From NCBI GenBank assembly GCA_003525075.1, contig DQFO01000020.1, positions 90,728-154,727 on the forward strand: 64,000 nucleotides of DNA, written 5' to 3'. This DNA comes from Clostridiales bacterium (GTDB lineage Bacteria; Bacillota; Clostridia; TANB77; CAG-508). The notes under the pieces are model-generated. The model saw only the letters and a program-made list of their open reading frames with translations, searched no databases and was not told where the DNA came from. The translations under genes were made by a program, and so were the position numbers. Shown piece by piece: positions 16,924 through 26,332 of this stretch; position 1 is the stretch's first letter, and every line of letters starts with the position of its first letter.

Positions 16924-18117
16924 ATGGCTGGGAGTATAGAAAAAAGAGGAAAAAATAGTTACAGGCTAACAGTATCTGAAGGATTTGATCTAAATGGAAA
17001 ACCTATGATACACAGAAAGACAGTACATGGAACTAAAAAAGATGCAGAAGTTGAACTAGCAAAATTTGTTACTGAAGTACAAAATGCTTTAGTAATTGAT
17101 GGTAAATCTCTCAAATTTTCTGAATTTACAGAAATATGGAAAAGAGATTATGGTTCAAAAGAGCTAGCTCCATCAACATATAAACGATATTACAGAATGT
17201 TAGAAACAAGACTTTTACCCTATTGGGGACATTTTTATATTAACAAAATTAAACCAACTGACATTATGAAATTCTATGATTTACTTGAAAAAGATACTCA
17301 GTTAGTTAGAAAAAAAGGCAACAATGGTGCAAAAACTAAAAAGCCCTTATCTGGCAAAACAATTTTAGAGCATCACAGATTATTAAGAGCAATGCTTCAT
17401 AAAGCAGTTTATTGGCAATTAATAGTGACAAATCCTGCTGAACGTGTTCAACCACCTAAAGCTAGAAAACCGAAAAGAAAATCTTATGATGATGAGCAAA
17501 CTAAAATATTACTAGAAAATTTAGAACTATTATCTAGCGAAGATATTAAATACAAAGTTGCAATTATTCTTACTGTATTTACCGGTGTTCGTTTAGGTGA
17601 GTTAATGGGATTAGAATGGCAAGATGTTGATTTTAAAAATGGAATTATCAGTATTAATCGTTCTAGTCAGTACCTAACAGATATGGGAGTTTTCACAAAA
17701 GTTCCAAAAACAGAAAGTTCCATTAGAGAAATTGCAATACATGAATTTATCATTTTTTTACTCGAGGAATATAAGTTATGGTATGAAGAACAAAAATCGA
17801 TTTACGGCGAATTATGGACTAATTCTGATAAGTTATTTGTACAAGCAGATGGCAAACCAATGCACCCTTCTACAATTAGCAAATGGTTTGTTAAATATGT
17901 TGGTCAAATAGGATTACCTGTAATTAATTTTCACGGATTAAGACATACAAATGCAAGTTTACTAGTTGCACAAAATATTGATATAGCAGCGATTTCTGCG
18001 AGACTATGTCATGCACAAATAAGTACTACTCTTGACTTTTATGTGCATCCACTACTTTCTCATAATAGAAAAGCTGGATATGCATTAGAAAACTTGTTAT
18101 TACCAACAAGTTCTTAA
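16924..18117 (+). CDS. int: Tyrosine recombinase/integrase of element 1
   Basis: A 397-residue tyrosine integrase of the Tn916/phage type. The N-terminal arm-binding domain (1-60) starts MAGSIEKRGKNSYRL, then a SAM-like core-binding domain (about 65-170) and the catalytic domain with Arg in TGVRLGEL, HGLRHT, a His in LCHAQIS and the nucleophile Tyr in DFYVHP. All catalytic residues are present, although the usual LGH reads LCH. AGGAGG precedes the ATG. The att site begins 271 bp downstream. It should catalyse integration into the tRNA-Met 3' end, and with the excisionase-like protein, excision. Confidence 0.93.
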   Translation: MAGSIEKRGKNSYRLTVSEGFDLNGKPMIHRKTVHGTKKDAEVELAKFVTEVQNALVIDGKSLKFSEFTEIWKRDYGSKELAPSTYKRYYRMLETRLLPYWGHFYINKIKPTDIMKFYDLLEKDTQLVRKKGNNGAKTKKPLSGKTILEHHRLLRAMLHKAVYWQLIVTNPAERVQPPKARKPKRKSYDDEQTKILLENLELLSSEDIKYKVAIILTVFTGVRLGELMGLEWQDVDFKNGIISINRSSQYLTDMGVFTKVPKTESSIREIAIHEFIIFLLEEYKLWYEEQKSIYGELWTNSDKLFVQADGKPMHPSTISKWFVKYVGQIGLPVINFHGLRHTNASLLVAQNIDIAAISARLCHAQISTTLDFYVHPLLSHNRKAGYALENLLLPTSS

Positions 18118-18171
18118 TTTGAACTTTTTTCTAATTTTCACAAATTACAAATTTTCACGATATTAAAAAGT

Positions 18172-18213
18172 AAAAAACTTTGAGATTATATATCTCTTTC
18201 CCAAAAGTTTTTT
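18172..18213 (+). terminator. Terminator after integrase 1
   Basis: AAAAAACTTT and AAAGTTTTTT form the outer stem, with a GAGAT/ATCTC inner stem. It lies 55 bp after the integrase stop. Confidence 0.7.
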
Positions 18214-18358
18214 AATTGAAGATTTTCATAAATTTATAGTAAATTTTTTTATTGAATTTTTATTAGAATTTCGGGAATTTGAAGCATTTATTTTACCCAA
18301 TTTGACATAAGAATGCCATTTTAAAGCATTATTGAAACCAATTTTTAGGCAACAAAAA

Positions 18359-18439
18359 ATCACTAAAACCGTTACAGTTCTAGTGATATATACTTTGGTT
18401 GCGGGGGATAGACTCGAACTATCGACCTTCGGGTTATGA
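18359..18439 (-). other. att1: tRNA-Met(CAT) 3' half plus its terminator
   Basis: Read on the minus strand, 18440-18396 gives the anticodon loop CTCATAA, the 3' anticodon stem, the T arm GATAG-TTCGAGT-CTATC, the acceptor strand CCCCGCA and ACCA. It is thus the 3' half of an elongator tRNA-Met. The 5' half is absent: flanking bases 18441-18500 do not form a D arm or the TGCGGGG acceptor strand. A terminator (ATCACTA/TAGTGAT plus U-tract, 18353-18387) follows on the same strand. Bases 18389-18439 are identical to 36432-36482. This is the junction of the tandem elements. Confidence 0.85.
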
Positions 18440-18645
18440 GAGCTAGCCGACAGGTTTATGAACTTTAGTGAAATCAAGGGTTTTAGCTGATTTATCAATG
18501 AAAATTGGGGAAATGAATTTTAGAACATTTGTGTGTTTTTTTGTACATTTTTGAATATTTTTTCCCCATCTTTTCCCCAATTATTTTTAACAAATATTGG
18601 AAGCAAAATGGGAAACCTGAAAATTTAATTTGGAGGTTTTTAATT
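18440..18645. other. Non-coding left end of element 2
   Basis: Between att1 and tnpV there is A/T-rich sequence with no gene I can support. The GGAGG for tnpV lies at 18632-18636. Nothing else is recognised. Confidence 0.5.
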
Positions 18646-19002
18646 ATGAAAGAAATAACTTATCACAAAGAAGGAGATTATTTAATTCCTGATATTATTG
18701 TTGAAAATCCTAAAAAGGATTACCATATTGGATTATATGGACGTTTAAAATTAGAGTATATGAAGAAACATCAACTAGGTTTATATAGTGATTTAATATT
18801 AAGTGGTACATTACCAGAGTACCTAATTGAGATTGATAAAACTGCAAATGAAAGAACAAAAAAGATTATTAATGAACTTGCTAAAGAAGAAAAAGTTGAT
18901 GAAAACTTGAAACAAAATAATCAATTAGAGTGGGGTAGATGTATGAATAATATTAAAAATAGAGCTGAAGAAATTGTACTTAATGAGTTAATTTATTGTT
19001 AA
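18646..19002 (+). CDS. tnpV: TnpV-family transposon-encoded protein
   Basis: A 118-residue protein. The ATG at 18646 follows GGAGG; a longer frame upstream has no ribosome site. The start MKEITYHKEGDYLIPDI and the phrases GLYGRLKLEYMKKH and LIEIDKTANERTKKI are those of the TnpV family found in Tn4451-like and other clostridial elements. It is a small acidic protein of unknown biochemical role. It marks element 2 as composite, since TnpV is not a normal part of tyrosine-integrase modules. Confidence 0.8.
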   Translation: MKEITYHKEGDYLIPDIIVENPKKDYHIGLYGRLKLEYMKKHQLGLYSDLILSGTLPEYLIEIDKTANERTKKIINELAKEEKVDENLKQNNQLEWGRCMNNIKNRAEEIVLNELIYC

Positions 19003-19025
19003 ATAAAAATAAGAAAAGGGTTAAT

Positions 19026-19111
19026 TCTTGTCCTAGCAAGCACTGAATTTGTTCACACGAATTTTTCGTATTTTCAAATTCTATGCAATGGGACAAGTCC
19101 CAATCCCTTTT
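19026..19111. repeat. Inverted partner of the repeat region at 27784-27920
   Basis: The reverse complement of this segment, AAAGGGATTGGGA...CCCATTG...ATAGAATTTGA...AAATTCAGTGCTTGCTAGGACAAG, matches 27784-27822 and 27848-27915 closely. The two copies are inverted and enclose the TnpV-to-methyltransferase cargo. Local hairpins form from GGGACAAGTCCC. Confidence 0.7.
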
Positions 19112-19140
19112 ATAAAATATTAAATGTTAGGAGAATTATT

Positions 19141-19426
19141 ATGATTAATTTTAGAGAAGTAAATGATAATGATATATTAAAAGAATGGTTAGAATTTAGA
19201 GAGGAAACTGCTTTTTGTGAAATGTCTCCTCAAGATAAAAAATATTGCATCTGTTTTGAAGAAATTGCAGAGAAGATACTTAAAAATGTACCTAATAACA
19301 ATAAGAAATATATTAGATCAGCTTGATAAAAATTTTATGGATTACTTATATTACTGGAATGAAAAATATTATAGAAATGGATTTGTAGATGGAAGTCAGC
19401 TTGTTATGGGGTGCTTTGAGGAATAA
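19141..19426 (+). pseudogene. Frameshifted small mobile-element gene
   Basis: The first frame reads MINFREVNDNDILKEWLEF and stops at 19326. The continuation lies in a second frame (LDKNFMDYLYYWNEKYYRNGFVDG to 19426), so a one-base shift near 19310-19325 splits a protein of about 95 residues. A degenerate homologue at 37587-37842 supports the joined product, since it also has DDILKE and a GMFFGDG-like end. The family is not identified with certainty. Confidence 0.6.
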
Positions 19427-19428
19427 GT

Positions 19429-19453
19429 AAAGGCGAGATTAATTCTCGCCTTT
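19429..19453. terminator. Bidirectional terminator
   Basis: AAAGGCGAGA and TCTCGCCTTT form a perfect 10-bp stem. It overlaps the last codons of the DUF3644 gene and follows the small frameshifted gene. Confidence 0.8.
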
Positions 19454-20479
19454 ATTATATTCACTATCTAATAATTCAAATATTCTTTCTGTATATGAAT
19501 AGCTTGGATTTGCCTTTGATTTGCTTTGTGGATGTTTACCTAAAGTTCCTGCATAAATCGGATTACTTTTTGCTTTTTGCATAATATCGACAAATTTTCT
19601 ATCTGCTTTAAAGTCTGGACATCTATCCTTGTACATACTTCTTACTGTTGTATATGTATATTTGTATATTTTATAAAACTCTTCAGGAGAAATTGACACA
19701 CGTTGAGCACCTTTATCATCAGATAAAATAACTTTTCTTTTTTTGGTTACTTTTATTTCTTTTCCATTTTCATTATCAATAGCAACTAAAAAATCACTAT
19801 TTTTTATATTCCTCACACTATCAACTTTAACATCAAAACCAACCACTATTGAATCTTCTATTCCCTGATTTTTTAATGCTTCAATACAATTAATTGTGCT
19901 TTTTATAAACTATTTACATTCTTCTGAATTAGTCATTTCTGCATACTCATTAGTAAAAAATTTAATTGGATTAAACGGTAATTTAAATCCTATTGGCATT
20001 ATATACATTCTTTCATCTTCTATGATATCCTTATTGAAATATTCTTTTAAGAACTTTATAAAATCATATGAACTTTTTGCTATTAGTGAGAAAATTATAG
20101 GTTCTATTTTTTCATTGTAGAAATGTATTGATTTGTCCCTATATTCTTCAATTTTTAATATGTTTTCTGCCGTAGCCTTAAAAAAGTTACTTTGATCTAT
20201 TGAATTTAGATATTCTAAACAATACGATATTATAACTTTTAACGGCAATGTCTCTTTTTCTATTCCTGTCTTCTGTTGATTTTTGGCTTTAAATATGCTT
20301 TTCCCTTTTATATTCTTTCTAACAAAAGCTTTTAAAATTAATTCCCAAGCATTAATTATTAAAACACTAGTTGTTTCATATCTATATTCTATTTTAGGTT
20401 TATTATGAATCTCTATTGCCGCAAAATATGCATGAATTGCATTATTAATTAGATTCCTTTGTATCATTTTTCGTCCCAT
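19439..20479 (-). pseudogene. DUF3644 protein interrupted by an in-frame TAG
   Basis: The N-terminal 189 residues (19910-20479) contain the DUF3644 signature IINAWELILKAF and a conserved RDKSIHFYNE. TAG at 19910-19912 stops translation. The frame is open beyond it without a shift, through FIKSTINCIEALKNQGIED to the 135-residue downstream part (19439-19846), giving about 346 residues as is usual for DUF3644. The second part contains KVTKKRKVILSDDKGAQ. DUF3644 is a HEPN-like family seen in defence contexts. It is either a nonsense mutant or a readthrough product. Confidence 0.75.
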
Positions 20480-20552
20480 TGGTTATCACCTTTTTTTTAT
20501 TATTATATATCTTTCTTTACGCAAAAATTGTCGAAACATGTAAATTTATATC

Positions 20553-20602
20553 AAAAAAGCAAAATAATTTTGTAAATTTAATTACATTATTATTTTGCTT
20601 TT
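20553..20602 (-). terminator. Terminator-like hairpin after the endonuclease gene
   Basis: AAAAGCAAAATAAT (20555-20568) pairs perfectly with ATTATTTTGCTTTT (20589-20602). It closely resembles the hairpin at 2870-2918 behind a different defence gene. Confidence 0.6.
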
Positions 20603-20618
20603 CTTTTGTTTATTAACT

Positions 20619-21664
20619 TTAAAAATTTTCTTTTAGCCATATTGAGACATCTTTACTCGTCTTTATTCCAAATTCTCTATGTTTTAATCTTGAAATTAAT
20701 CTAGATGTTTCTTTTACTCCAACTGAATCATCTAATTTATATCTTTTGGCTTCCAATGCAAATTCAACTAGAATGTTACTTTTGTCCACTCCTATTCTGT
20801 ATTTTCCTATTGCATCTCTTCCACCATCTCTTCTACTTCTAGTCATATCATAAGAAACTATATTTTTATCCATTAATTGTGCTATTTGAGCAGCACATCT
20901 TTCGAAATCATAAGGATTTGTAAAATAATTATAAATTTCATTAACCATGTTAATATCATCTTTATTTTGAGGTATTTGCTCTGCCTTTTTTCTATATTGC
21001 ACAACCTTTTTTGAAGTTAAGAAACTGTATTTTCCTGTTTTTTGCCACTCTATCCACTCTTTAGGCGCATATTTACTATTTTCAACTCCATTTTTCAAAT
21101 CTTCTAACCATCTTCTATCAATTTCATCTACATTTAATATTGAAAATACTGCTCTATAATTTTGATATCTTTTTCCATCTCTTTGACTCCATACAGAAAT
21201 TAACTGTTCTTCTTTCGTTAATCTGTTATCTCCAGGAATTGCCAATCCTAAAAATCTAACATCTCGTTTCGTTTTTTCATTTTCCTTCTTAAATATAAAA
21301 AACCGAATTATTTGCCTTCTACTATTATCTTCTAATTTTTCAAAGCATTTTCTAAGAATCTCATTTCCATTTTTTTGGTATTGTGCAAACTATGTCCTTC
21401 TTTTTTATTATCTCCATAATAAACAAATCTACCTAATTCTGTATCTATATAGTCTTTCCAGTCCTCATCTTCTCCAGTTGAAAATAATACACAATATGCA
21501 TTTTGATTAGTTTTTTTATTATTAACAGTCCTAAATCCTCCTGAATTTCCACATCCCATTAATTTACTGATTACCTCTGAACTTAAATTAGGTTCTACTC
21601 CTCCATAATATATTTCATCAATTATCAAATTAGCCTTTTTTATATTTTTAAACTCTACAGACAT
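20619..21664 (-). pseudogene. Frameshifted restriction endonuclease, probably modification-dependent (AspBHI/MspJI-like)
   Basis: Two frames belong together. The first (21332-21664) has the N-terminal domain GCGNSGGFR, FSTGEDEDWKDYID and FVYYGDNKKEGHSLH, which I associate with AspBHI-type modification-dependent enzymes. The frame breaks at an A7 run (T7 on the plus strand, 21371-21377). The rest continues as EILRKCFEKLEDN into LGLAIPGDNRLTKEEQ. The nuclease motif RRDGGRDAIG...FALEAKRY follows. Sequence stops abruptly after RLKHREFG, so the C-terminus also looks shortened. One added A restores about 348 residues. A -1 slip on A7 is possible, but mutation is more likely. It is last in the GHKL operon. 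Confidence 0.65.
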
Positions 21665-21679
21665 ATCTTTTCCCCTTTT

Positions 21680-23902
21680 CTATATATCTTTTGATGATAA
21701 TGCAGAATACAAATCCTGATATATATTGTTCTTATGTTCTTGTACTAGGTTTTGAACTTGTTCAACCGCATCTTCAAAATCATCAAAGTTAATTTCACCA
21801 TTTTTTACATTTTTTCTTTTTACTAATAATGATGCTGCTTGGCTAGATATGATATCACATAAATATTTTATCTGTTCTGTTGTGAAAGAAGGCTTGTTTG
21901 GATTTTTATCACTCATATCTCCCATTATTCTTAAATTTATTGGATTTTCTGTGTTTATATAAATAATGTGATCATGCGGATTAAAATATGCTTGATAGCT
22001 CATATTTTTGTTAGGTTCTAACTTAAATCCAGCAATTAATCCTCCACCATTATTTTCATTTCTGCTAGGTTCTATTAATGTAATCAATGCTTCAGTTGTT
22101 AAATCTACATAATTTGCAATAACTTCATATGATTCATTTACTTTTCCTCCAGTAGTTATTATTTCAAGCATAGCAACTTCATCATTTAATAGATTATCTT
22201 CGTCAAAAGTTACTATATTATTATTTATCTCTAAGCCATCACATTTTATTTCAATTCTACTTTTTAAAGGAATTACATTAGTATCAACGTATAGCTTTAA
22301 TGAATGTGATTTATTATATGCTAAACTAATTTCATTTGGATAAAATTCCAATCCATTCTCTGGATAATGTATATCCAAATCTATAACATCAATAGCAATT
22401 GTTGCCAAATAATTATTTACCTTTGCTTGTATTATTGCGGAGTCTGTTGTACATTCTAAAGCTTTAATTGATATATTCTTTATTACTAACCCATTATCAA
22501 TTTCATCTTCATTATAATCTATCATATCGGGTGTGACTTCTATACATGAATCTTCACATATTATACTTATTTTATCTTCTGATGAAATCATATTGCTATT
22601 AATATATAATTTTAATGTGTATTGTTTTCCTATTGTAATTGAAGCAGAATTTCTTGCAAATTTTATTCCTTCTAGTGGTGGTTCTTTGGAAGTACCAGGT
22701 CCACCAGGAATAACATCATTTAATTCTTTTTGCATATATTTATTTAATTTTTTTAATGCCTCATTAAACTTTTTATTATTTCCTAAATTTGTTACTTTAT
22801 TTTCTTTTCCATTCTCATTTAATACTTCTTGTATTTTTGGTGCTATTTCCTTATTTAATTTAATATAAAAACTATTTTTAGTATCAAATCCAGTTCTATT
22901 ATCTCTTACTATTGCATCTGGTTCTTCAGCATTTAGATGTTCATAACATAAGTTATATAAACCTTTTATAATTAACTCTCCAGATACAACCTGTGCAGAA
23001 GGATAATTTTGAAAATCAAACATAGTATTATCGAAGACACTATAATTTTCATCACACACAATAATATTAGTTTCATCATTCTTTTTATTTTCATTAAGAT
23101 ATAATTTTAGTTCACAATCAATACTTTTCCCCTCATATATAAAAGAAAATCTCTCTTTTACCATTTCATTTTCATCCTTAAACTGATATTCTTTTGAACT
23201 TATTATTGTCTCTTTCCCTTCATATACATAAATAATTTTTCTATTATCTTGATTTAATAAATATCTAAAACTTGGATATTTAGCTATTAATTCAGCTAAA
23301 TTATCTTTTATTTTGTCAGTAAATTTAACATTAGCAGGTATTCCAAAAGAAATTTTAGTTCCATTTTGTGGTATTCTTAAATTATTTCTATAATCATTAA
23401 GCCTATTTTCAGACAATTCCACTTTTTCTGTATTAATTATTGGCGTAAGATTTTCATCCATGTTGTAATATAGTTTACTAACACTATTATCTTTAATAGT
23501 TTCTATAAGAGCTGTTCTCTTTTCTTTTGCAGAAGCTCTCAAAACATCTGATGCTCCTTGTCCAAAAATACCTCTTGCGTGTAATGGAGTCCCACCAGCA
23601 TTGTCTTCTCCATATGTACCAAAAATTCTTTCAAGAGTTTCTAGAGTCATTCCTTCCGCATTATCAGTAACAGACAAGACATAACTATCACTATTATCCG
23701 CACTTTTTCTTTTTTCTTTCTTTAATTCTATATAAATTACTTTCTCTTTGTTACTATCTATATTTTGATTTTCTAATCTTCTGTAACTATCATCCGAATT
23801 AGTTAATAATTCAGCAATATATCTAAGAATATCATTACCTAGTGCATCTTTAATAGCTCTTTTTTTCTTTCTTAAAGAATCTTGTACATATATTTGTCCC
23901 AT
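21680..23902 (-). CDS. GHKL (Hsp90/MutL/MORC-like) ATPase of a restriction-associated operon
   Basis: A 740-residue protein with a GHKL ATP-binding fold: N-box ELLTNSDDSYR (31-41), G1 VTDNAEGMT (about 78-86) and G2 HARGIFGQGASDVL (about 107-120). The region about 390-620 holds two or three similar beta-rich repeats (SITIGKQYTLKLYIN and ISLAYNKSHSLKLYV), probably Ig-like. Bacterial MORC/MutL-like ATPases occur in restriction-modification clusters with several nucleases. Here it lies between a wHTH-like protein and an endonuclease gene and near a GATC restriction-modification pair. It likely acts as an ATP-gated clamp on DNA. No helicase partner is seen. Confidence 0.75.
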   Translation of the reverse strand: MGQIYVQDSLRKKKRAIKDALGNDILRYIAELLTNSDDSYRRLENQNIDSNKEKVIYIELKKEKRKSADNSDSYVLSVTDNAEGMTLETLERIFGTYGEDNAGGTPLHARGIFGQGASDVLRASAKEKRTALIETIKDNSVSKLYYNMDENLTPIINTEKVELSENRLNDYRNNLRIPQNGTKISFGIPANVKFTDKIKDNLAELIAKYPSFRYLLNQDNRKIIYVYEGKETIISSKEYQFKDENEMVKERFSFIYEGKSIDCELKLYLNENKKNDETNIIVCDENYSVFDNTMFDFQNYPSAQVVSGELIIKGLYNLCYEHLNAEEPDAIVRDNRTGFDTKNSFYIKLNKEIAPKIQEVLNENGKENKVTNLGNNKKFNEALKKLNKYMQKELNDVIPGGPGTSKEPPLEGIKFARNSASITIGKQYTLKLYINSNMISSEDKISIICEDSCIEVTPDMIDYNEDEIDNGLVIKNISIKALECTTDSAIIQAKVNNYLATIAIDVIDLDIHYPENGLEFYPNEISLAYNKSHSLKLYVDTNVIPLKSRIEIKCDGLEINNNIVTFDEDNLLNDEVAMLEIITTGGKVNESYEVIANYVDLTTEALITLIEPSRNENNGGGLIAGFKLEPNKNMSYQAYFNPHDHIIYINTENPINLRIMGDMSDKNPNKPSFTTEQIKYLCDIISSQAASLLVKRKNVKNGEINFDDFEDAVEQVQNLVQEHKNNIYQDLYSALSSKDI

Positions 23903-23915
23903 ATTTTACCTCCTA

Positions 23916-24545
23916 TTATATCAACTTTAATACTTCATCTATATACTTCATACATTTCTCATCTTTATTTTCTTTTGCATATTCCATTACATGTTTTAAA
24001 TTTTCTTTTGTTGACTTAATTTGAGTATATGGTATTACTTTAAAAAATTCCCATACATACATAATATCAATCTTATTTGTTTTTAAGTATTTTTTATATC
24101 CTTCTCCTTCTATAAATGATACATAATCTTTAGAAAAACCTTTTTTATGTTTGTCAATTTTTGGTGCTTCTATACTCTTATCTGCTTTTGTATTATTTAT
24201 TATATTTTCCACTTGTAGTGCTACAGATTTTCCCATATTTGTTATTTCATATCCTGTTTTAACAGAACCTGCTATATATGGCTTTGCATTTTTTACATAT
24301 TTTAGATGCATCATTGTTCTATTAAGACGATCAACTGATGGAAACTCCTTAAATTCTTCATCACAGCAAAAAGCATCTGGAAAAATCTTAAAAGCAGAAA
24401 TACATAAATAATTAAATGTTAATGGTACTTTTTTCTCTTCCAAAATCTTTGCAACATATATCATTAATTTTTCATAACTAGTAATATCTTTATATTTCGA
24501 ATATTCGATTGGTTCTAAACTATTAATTATATCTTTGTATCCCAT
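23916..24545 (-). CDS. Hypothetical protein with a winged-helix-like N-terminal half
   Basis: A 209-residue protein of unknown family. Residues about 20-110 resemble a winged helix: SYEKLMIYVAKILEEK, then LCISAFKIFPDAF, a helix with FPSVDRLNRTMMHLKYV and a wing GSVKTGYEITNMG. The C-terminal half is helical and basic. It starts 12 bp after the 72-residue gene and ends 13 bp before the GHKL ATPase gene, so all are in one operon. A DNA-binding or specificity role beside the ATPase is likely but not proven. Confidence 0.55.
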   Translation of the reverse strand: MGYKDIINSLEPIEYSKYKDITSYEKLMIYVAKILEEKKVPLTFNYLCISAFKIFPDAFCCDEEFKEFPSVDRLNRTMMHLKYVKNAKPYIAGSVKTGYEITNMGKSVALQVENIINNTKADKSIEAPKIDKHKKGFSKDYVSFIEGEGYKKYLKTNKIDIMYVWEFFKVIPYTQIKSTKENLKHVMEYAKENKDEKCMKYIDEVLKLI

Positions 24546-24557
24546 ATTTATACTCCT

Positions 24558-24776
24558 TTATAATTTAAATTTTTCCTTATTTGCTTTTGAATTAAATTTC
24601 ATTTTCACTTCTTTAAGTTCTGTTTCTATAACTGAAAATATTTTTTTTACATCTTCCTCTGTGTAGCTATAATTATTTTTATTAGAACAATTTCCCAATA
24701 ATCTAAGTTGTTCCAATATATTATTTGTTCTTCTTTCGGCTATTCTAACAAACCTTTCTTTTTTATCATCTAACAT
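24558..24776 (-). CDS. Small helical protein, TraD-like
   Basis: A 72-residue charged helical protein. The core RIAERRTNNILEQLRLLGN, then NYSYTEEDVKKIF, recalls the short TraD-type proteins of plasmids and conjugative elements and similar proteins beside restriction-modification operons. It is the first gene of the minus-strand operon, directly under the operator-promoter at 24810-24870. That placement makes it one candidate for the operon's regulator, although no classical HTH is visible. Confidence 0.55.
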   Translation of the reverse strand: MLDDKKERFVRIAERRTNNILEQLRLLGNCSNKNNYSYTEEDVKKIFSVIETELKEVKMKFNSKANKEKFKL

Positions 24777-24809
24777 ATATAATCACCTCAAGTTTTATCT
24801 ATCAGGAAT

Positions 24810-24870
24810 ATAATACTACATTTTTCGTATTTTGTCAATAATTAATACTATATTTTGAAAATGTAGTATT
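24810..24870 (-). promoter_or_regulatory. Promoter and palindromic operator of the GHKL operon
   Basis: On the minus strand TTGACA (24833-24838), a 17-bp spacer and TATTAT (24810-24815) form a strong promoter. A 27-bp near-perfect palindrome, AATACTA...TAGTATT (24844-24870, 12 of 13 pairs), abuts the -35 box. A related sequence, AATACTACATTTTTCGTATT (24812-24831), covers the spacer and -10 box. Two operator copies flank and overlap the promoter. The restriction endonuclease gene diverges from here, so both directions may be controlled. Confidence 0.75.
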
Positions 24871-24940
24871 AATTATCTTAAATTTATTCTGTGTTGTTTT
24901 TTTTACTTTCTTTTGATAAAATGTGTACGAGGTGAATTGA

Positions 24941-26332
24941 ATGAAAGAAATTCCTTATGATAGATTATCAAAAAAATCTATAGAAAAATATGCTTTAAAT
25001 TTAAAATCAAAAACTTTTAAGGATGTTATAATAAATGATCCTAATATAGATAATGAAGAAAAAGCTATATGGATTGAATATTATAATAATCCAAGAAATA
25101 GAGGAAATTTAGGGAATTTAATTGAAAAGCATTATTTCTTTTATGATAATAATTCTAGCCCTGAATCTGATTTTAATGAGGCAGGTGTAGAGTTAAAAGT
25201 AACTCCATACTTAATAAGAAATAATGGAGATTATAGAGCAAAAGAAAGGCTTGTACTTTCTAGTATCAATTATGACAAAGATTATAAAGAAGAAACCTTT
25301 TTAGATAGCCATGTTTATAGAAAATGTGCTTTAATGCTTTTAGTGTATTATTTATATGAACCAACAAAAGATCGTATAGATTATATAATGAACTATATAA
25401 AACTGTTTGAGTTTCCTGAAGAAGATTTAGAAATTATAAAAAATGATTATATAAAGATAATTAATAAGATTAAATCTGGAAAGGCTGAAGAAATATCTGA
25501 AAGTGATACAAACTATCTGGCTGCTTGCACTAAAGGAGCAAATTCCAGTGATACTACTTCACAACCGTTTAGTGATGTTAAAGCTATGAAAAGAGCTTTT
25601 TGTTTAAAAAATTCTTATATGACATATATATTAAATAACTATATTGTAAATGATACTCATGACTATGAATCAGTAATTAAAGATTCTAGTATTCTAAAAA
25701 AACAATCTCTTGAAGAATATATATTAAACAAATTAAAACCATATTATAATCAAGATATAGAGTTTTTAAGGCACAAATTTGATATACAATATACTGTTAG
25801 TAATAAATCTTTTACATATTTGTTAGCAAAAGGAATGTTAAATGTTGTTAATGAAAAAATAGAAGAATTTGAAAAAGCTAATATAAAAATTAAAGCAATA
25901 AGACTAAAACCTAATGGAATGCCAAAAGAATCTATGTCTTTTCCAACATTTAAATATACAGAAATAGTAAATGAAGAATGGCTAGATTCAGAATTATATG
26001 AAACATTTTCAACTACAAAATACTTGTTTATGATATATCAATATATTGACGATAATACATTAATATTTAAAAAAGCAATGTTTTGGAATGTACCTGAAAA
26101 AGACTTAAATTCTGAAATAAAAAATGTATGGGAAACTACTGTAGAAAAAATTAAAAATAATGAATATGATAATTTACCAAGAATATCTGAAAGTCCAATT
26201 TTGCATGTTAGACCACATGCGCAGAATGCTAATGATACATATCCTACTTTAGATGGAAAGCAAGCCATTAAAAAATGCTTCTGGCTTAATGCAAGTTATA
26301 TTAAAAAGCAAATAGAAGAAAGCGAAGATTAA
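24941..26332 (+). CDS. Sau3AI-like type II restriction endonuclease (GATC)
   Basis: A 463-residue protein (Sau3AI is of similar size). The N-terminal MutH-like domain has the catalytic arrangement D77...E84-x-K86 in SDFNEAGVELKVTPY, preceded by GNLGNLIEKHYF. The C-terminal half is a second MutH-like domain, as in Sau3AI, where it acts as an allosteric module. The predicted target is GATC. The frame is intact. A likely promoter is TTGTTT-17-TAAAAT just upstream, with a GAGGTG ribosome site. It converges on the C5 methyltransferase with a 4-bp overlap of the stops. Since the methyltransferase is frameshifted, an active enzyme would be a hazard to the cell. Confidence 0.82.
   Translation: MKEIPYDRLSKKSIEKYALNLKSKTFKDVIINDPNIDNEEKAIWIEYYNNPRNRGNLGNLIEKHYFFYDNNSSPESDFNEAGVELKVTPYLIRNNGDYRAKERLVLSSINYDKDYKEETFLDSHVYRKCALMLLVYYLYEPTKDRIDYIMNYIKLFEFPEEDLEIIKNDYIKIINKIKSGKAEEISESDTNYLAACTKGANSSDTTSQPFSDVKAMKRAFCLKNSYMTYILNNYIVNDTHDYESVIKDSSILKKQSLEEYILNKLKPYYNQDIEFLRHKFDIQYTVSNKSFTYLLAKGMLNVVNEKIEEFEKANIKIKAIRLKPNGMPKESMSFPTFKYTEIVNEEWLDSELYETFSTTKYLFMIYQYIDDNTLIFKKAMFWNVPEKDLNSEIKNVWETTVEKIKNNEYDNLPRISESPILHVRPHAQNANDTYPTLDGKQAIKKCFWLNASYIKKQIEESED

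Noticed and set aside
18353..18387. Separate regulatory hairpin near integrase 1
   Set aside because: It is better explained as the terminator of the tRNA-Met fragment on the minus strand, because a U-tract follows on that strand.
18389..18439. Complete tRNA-Met gene
   Set aside because: Only the 3' half is present. The flanking bases cannot form a D arm or acceptor 5' strand, and the same holds at 36432-36482.
18529..18645. Longer N-terminus for TnpV
   Set aside because: The extension has no ribosome site, and the family start MKEITYHKEG follows GGAGG at 18632-18636.
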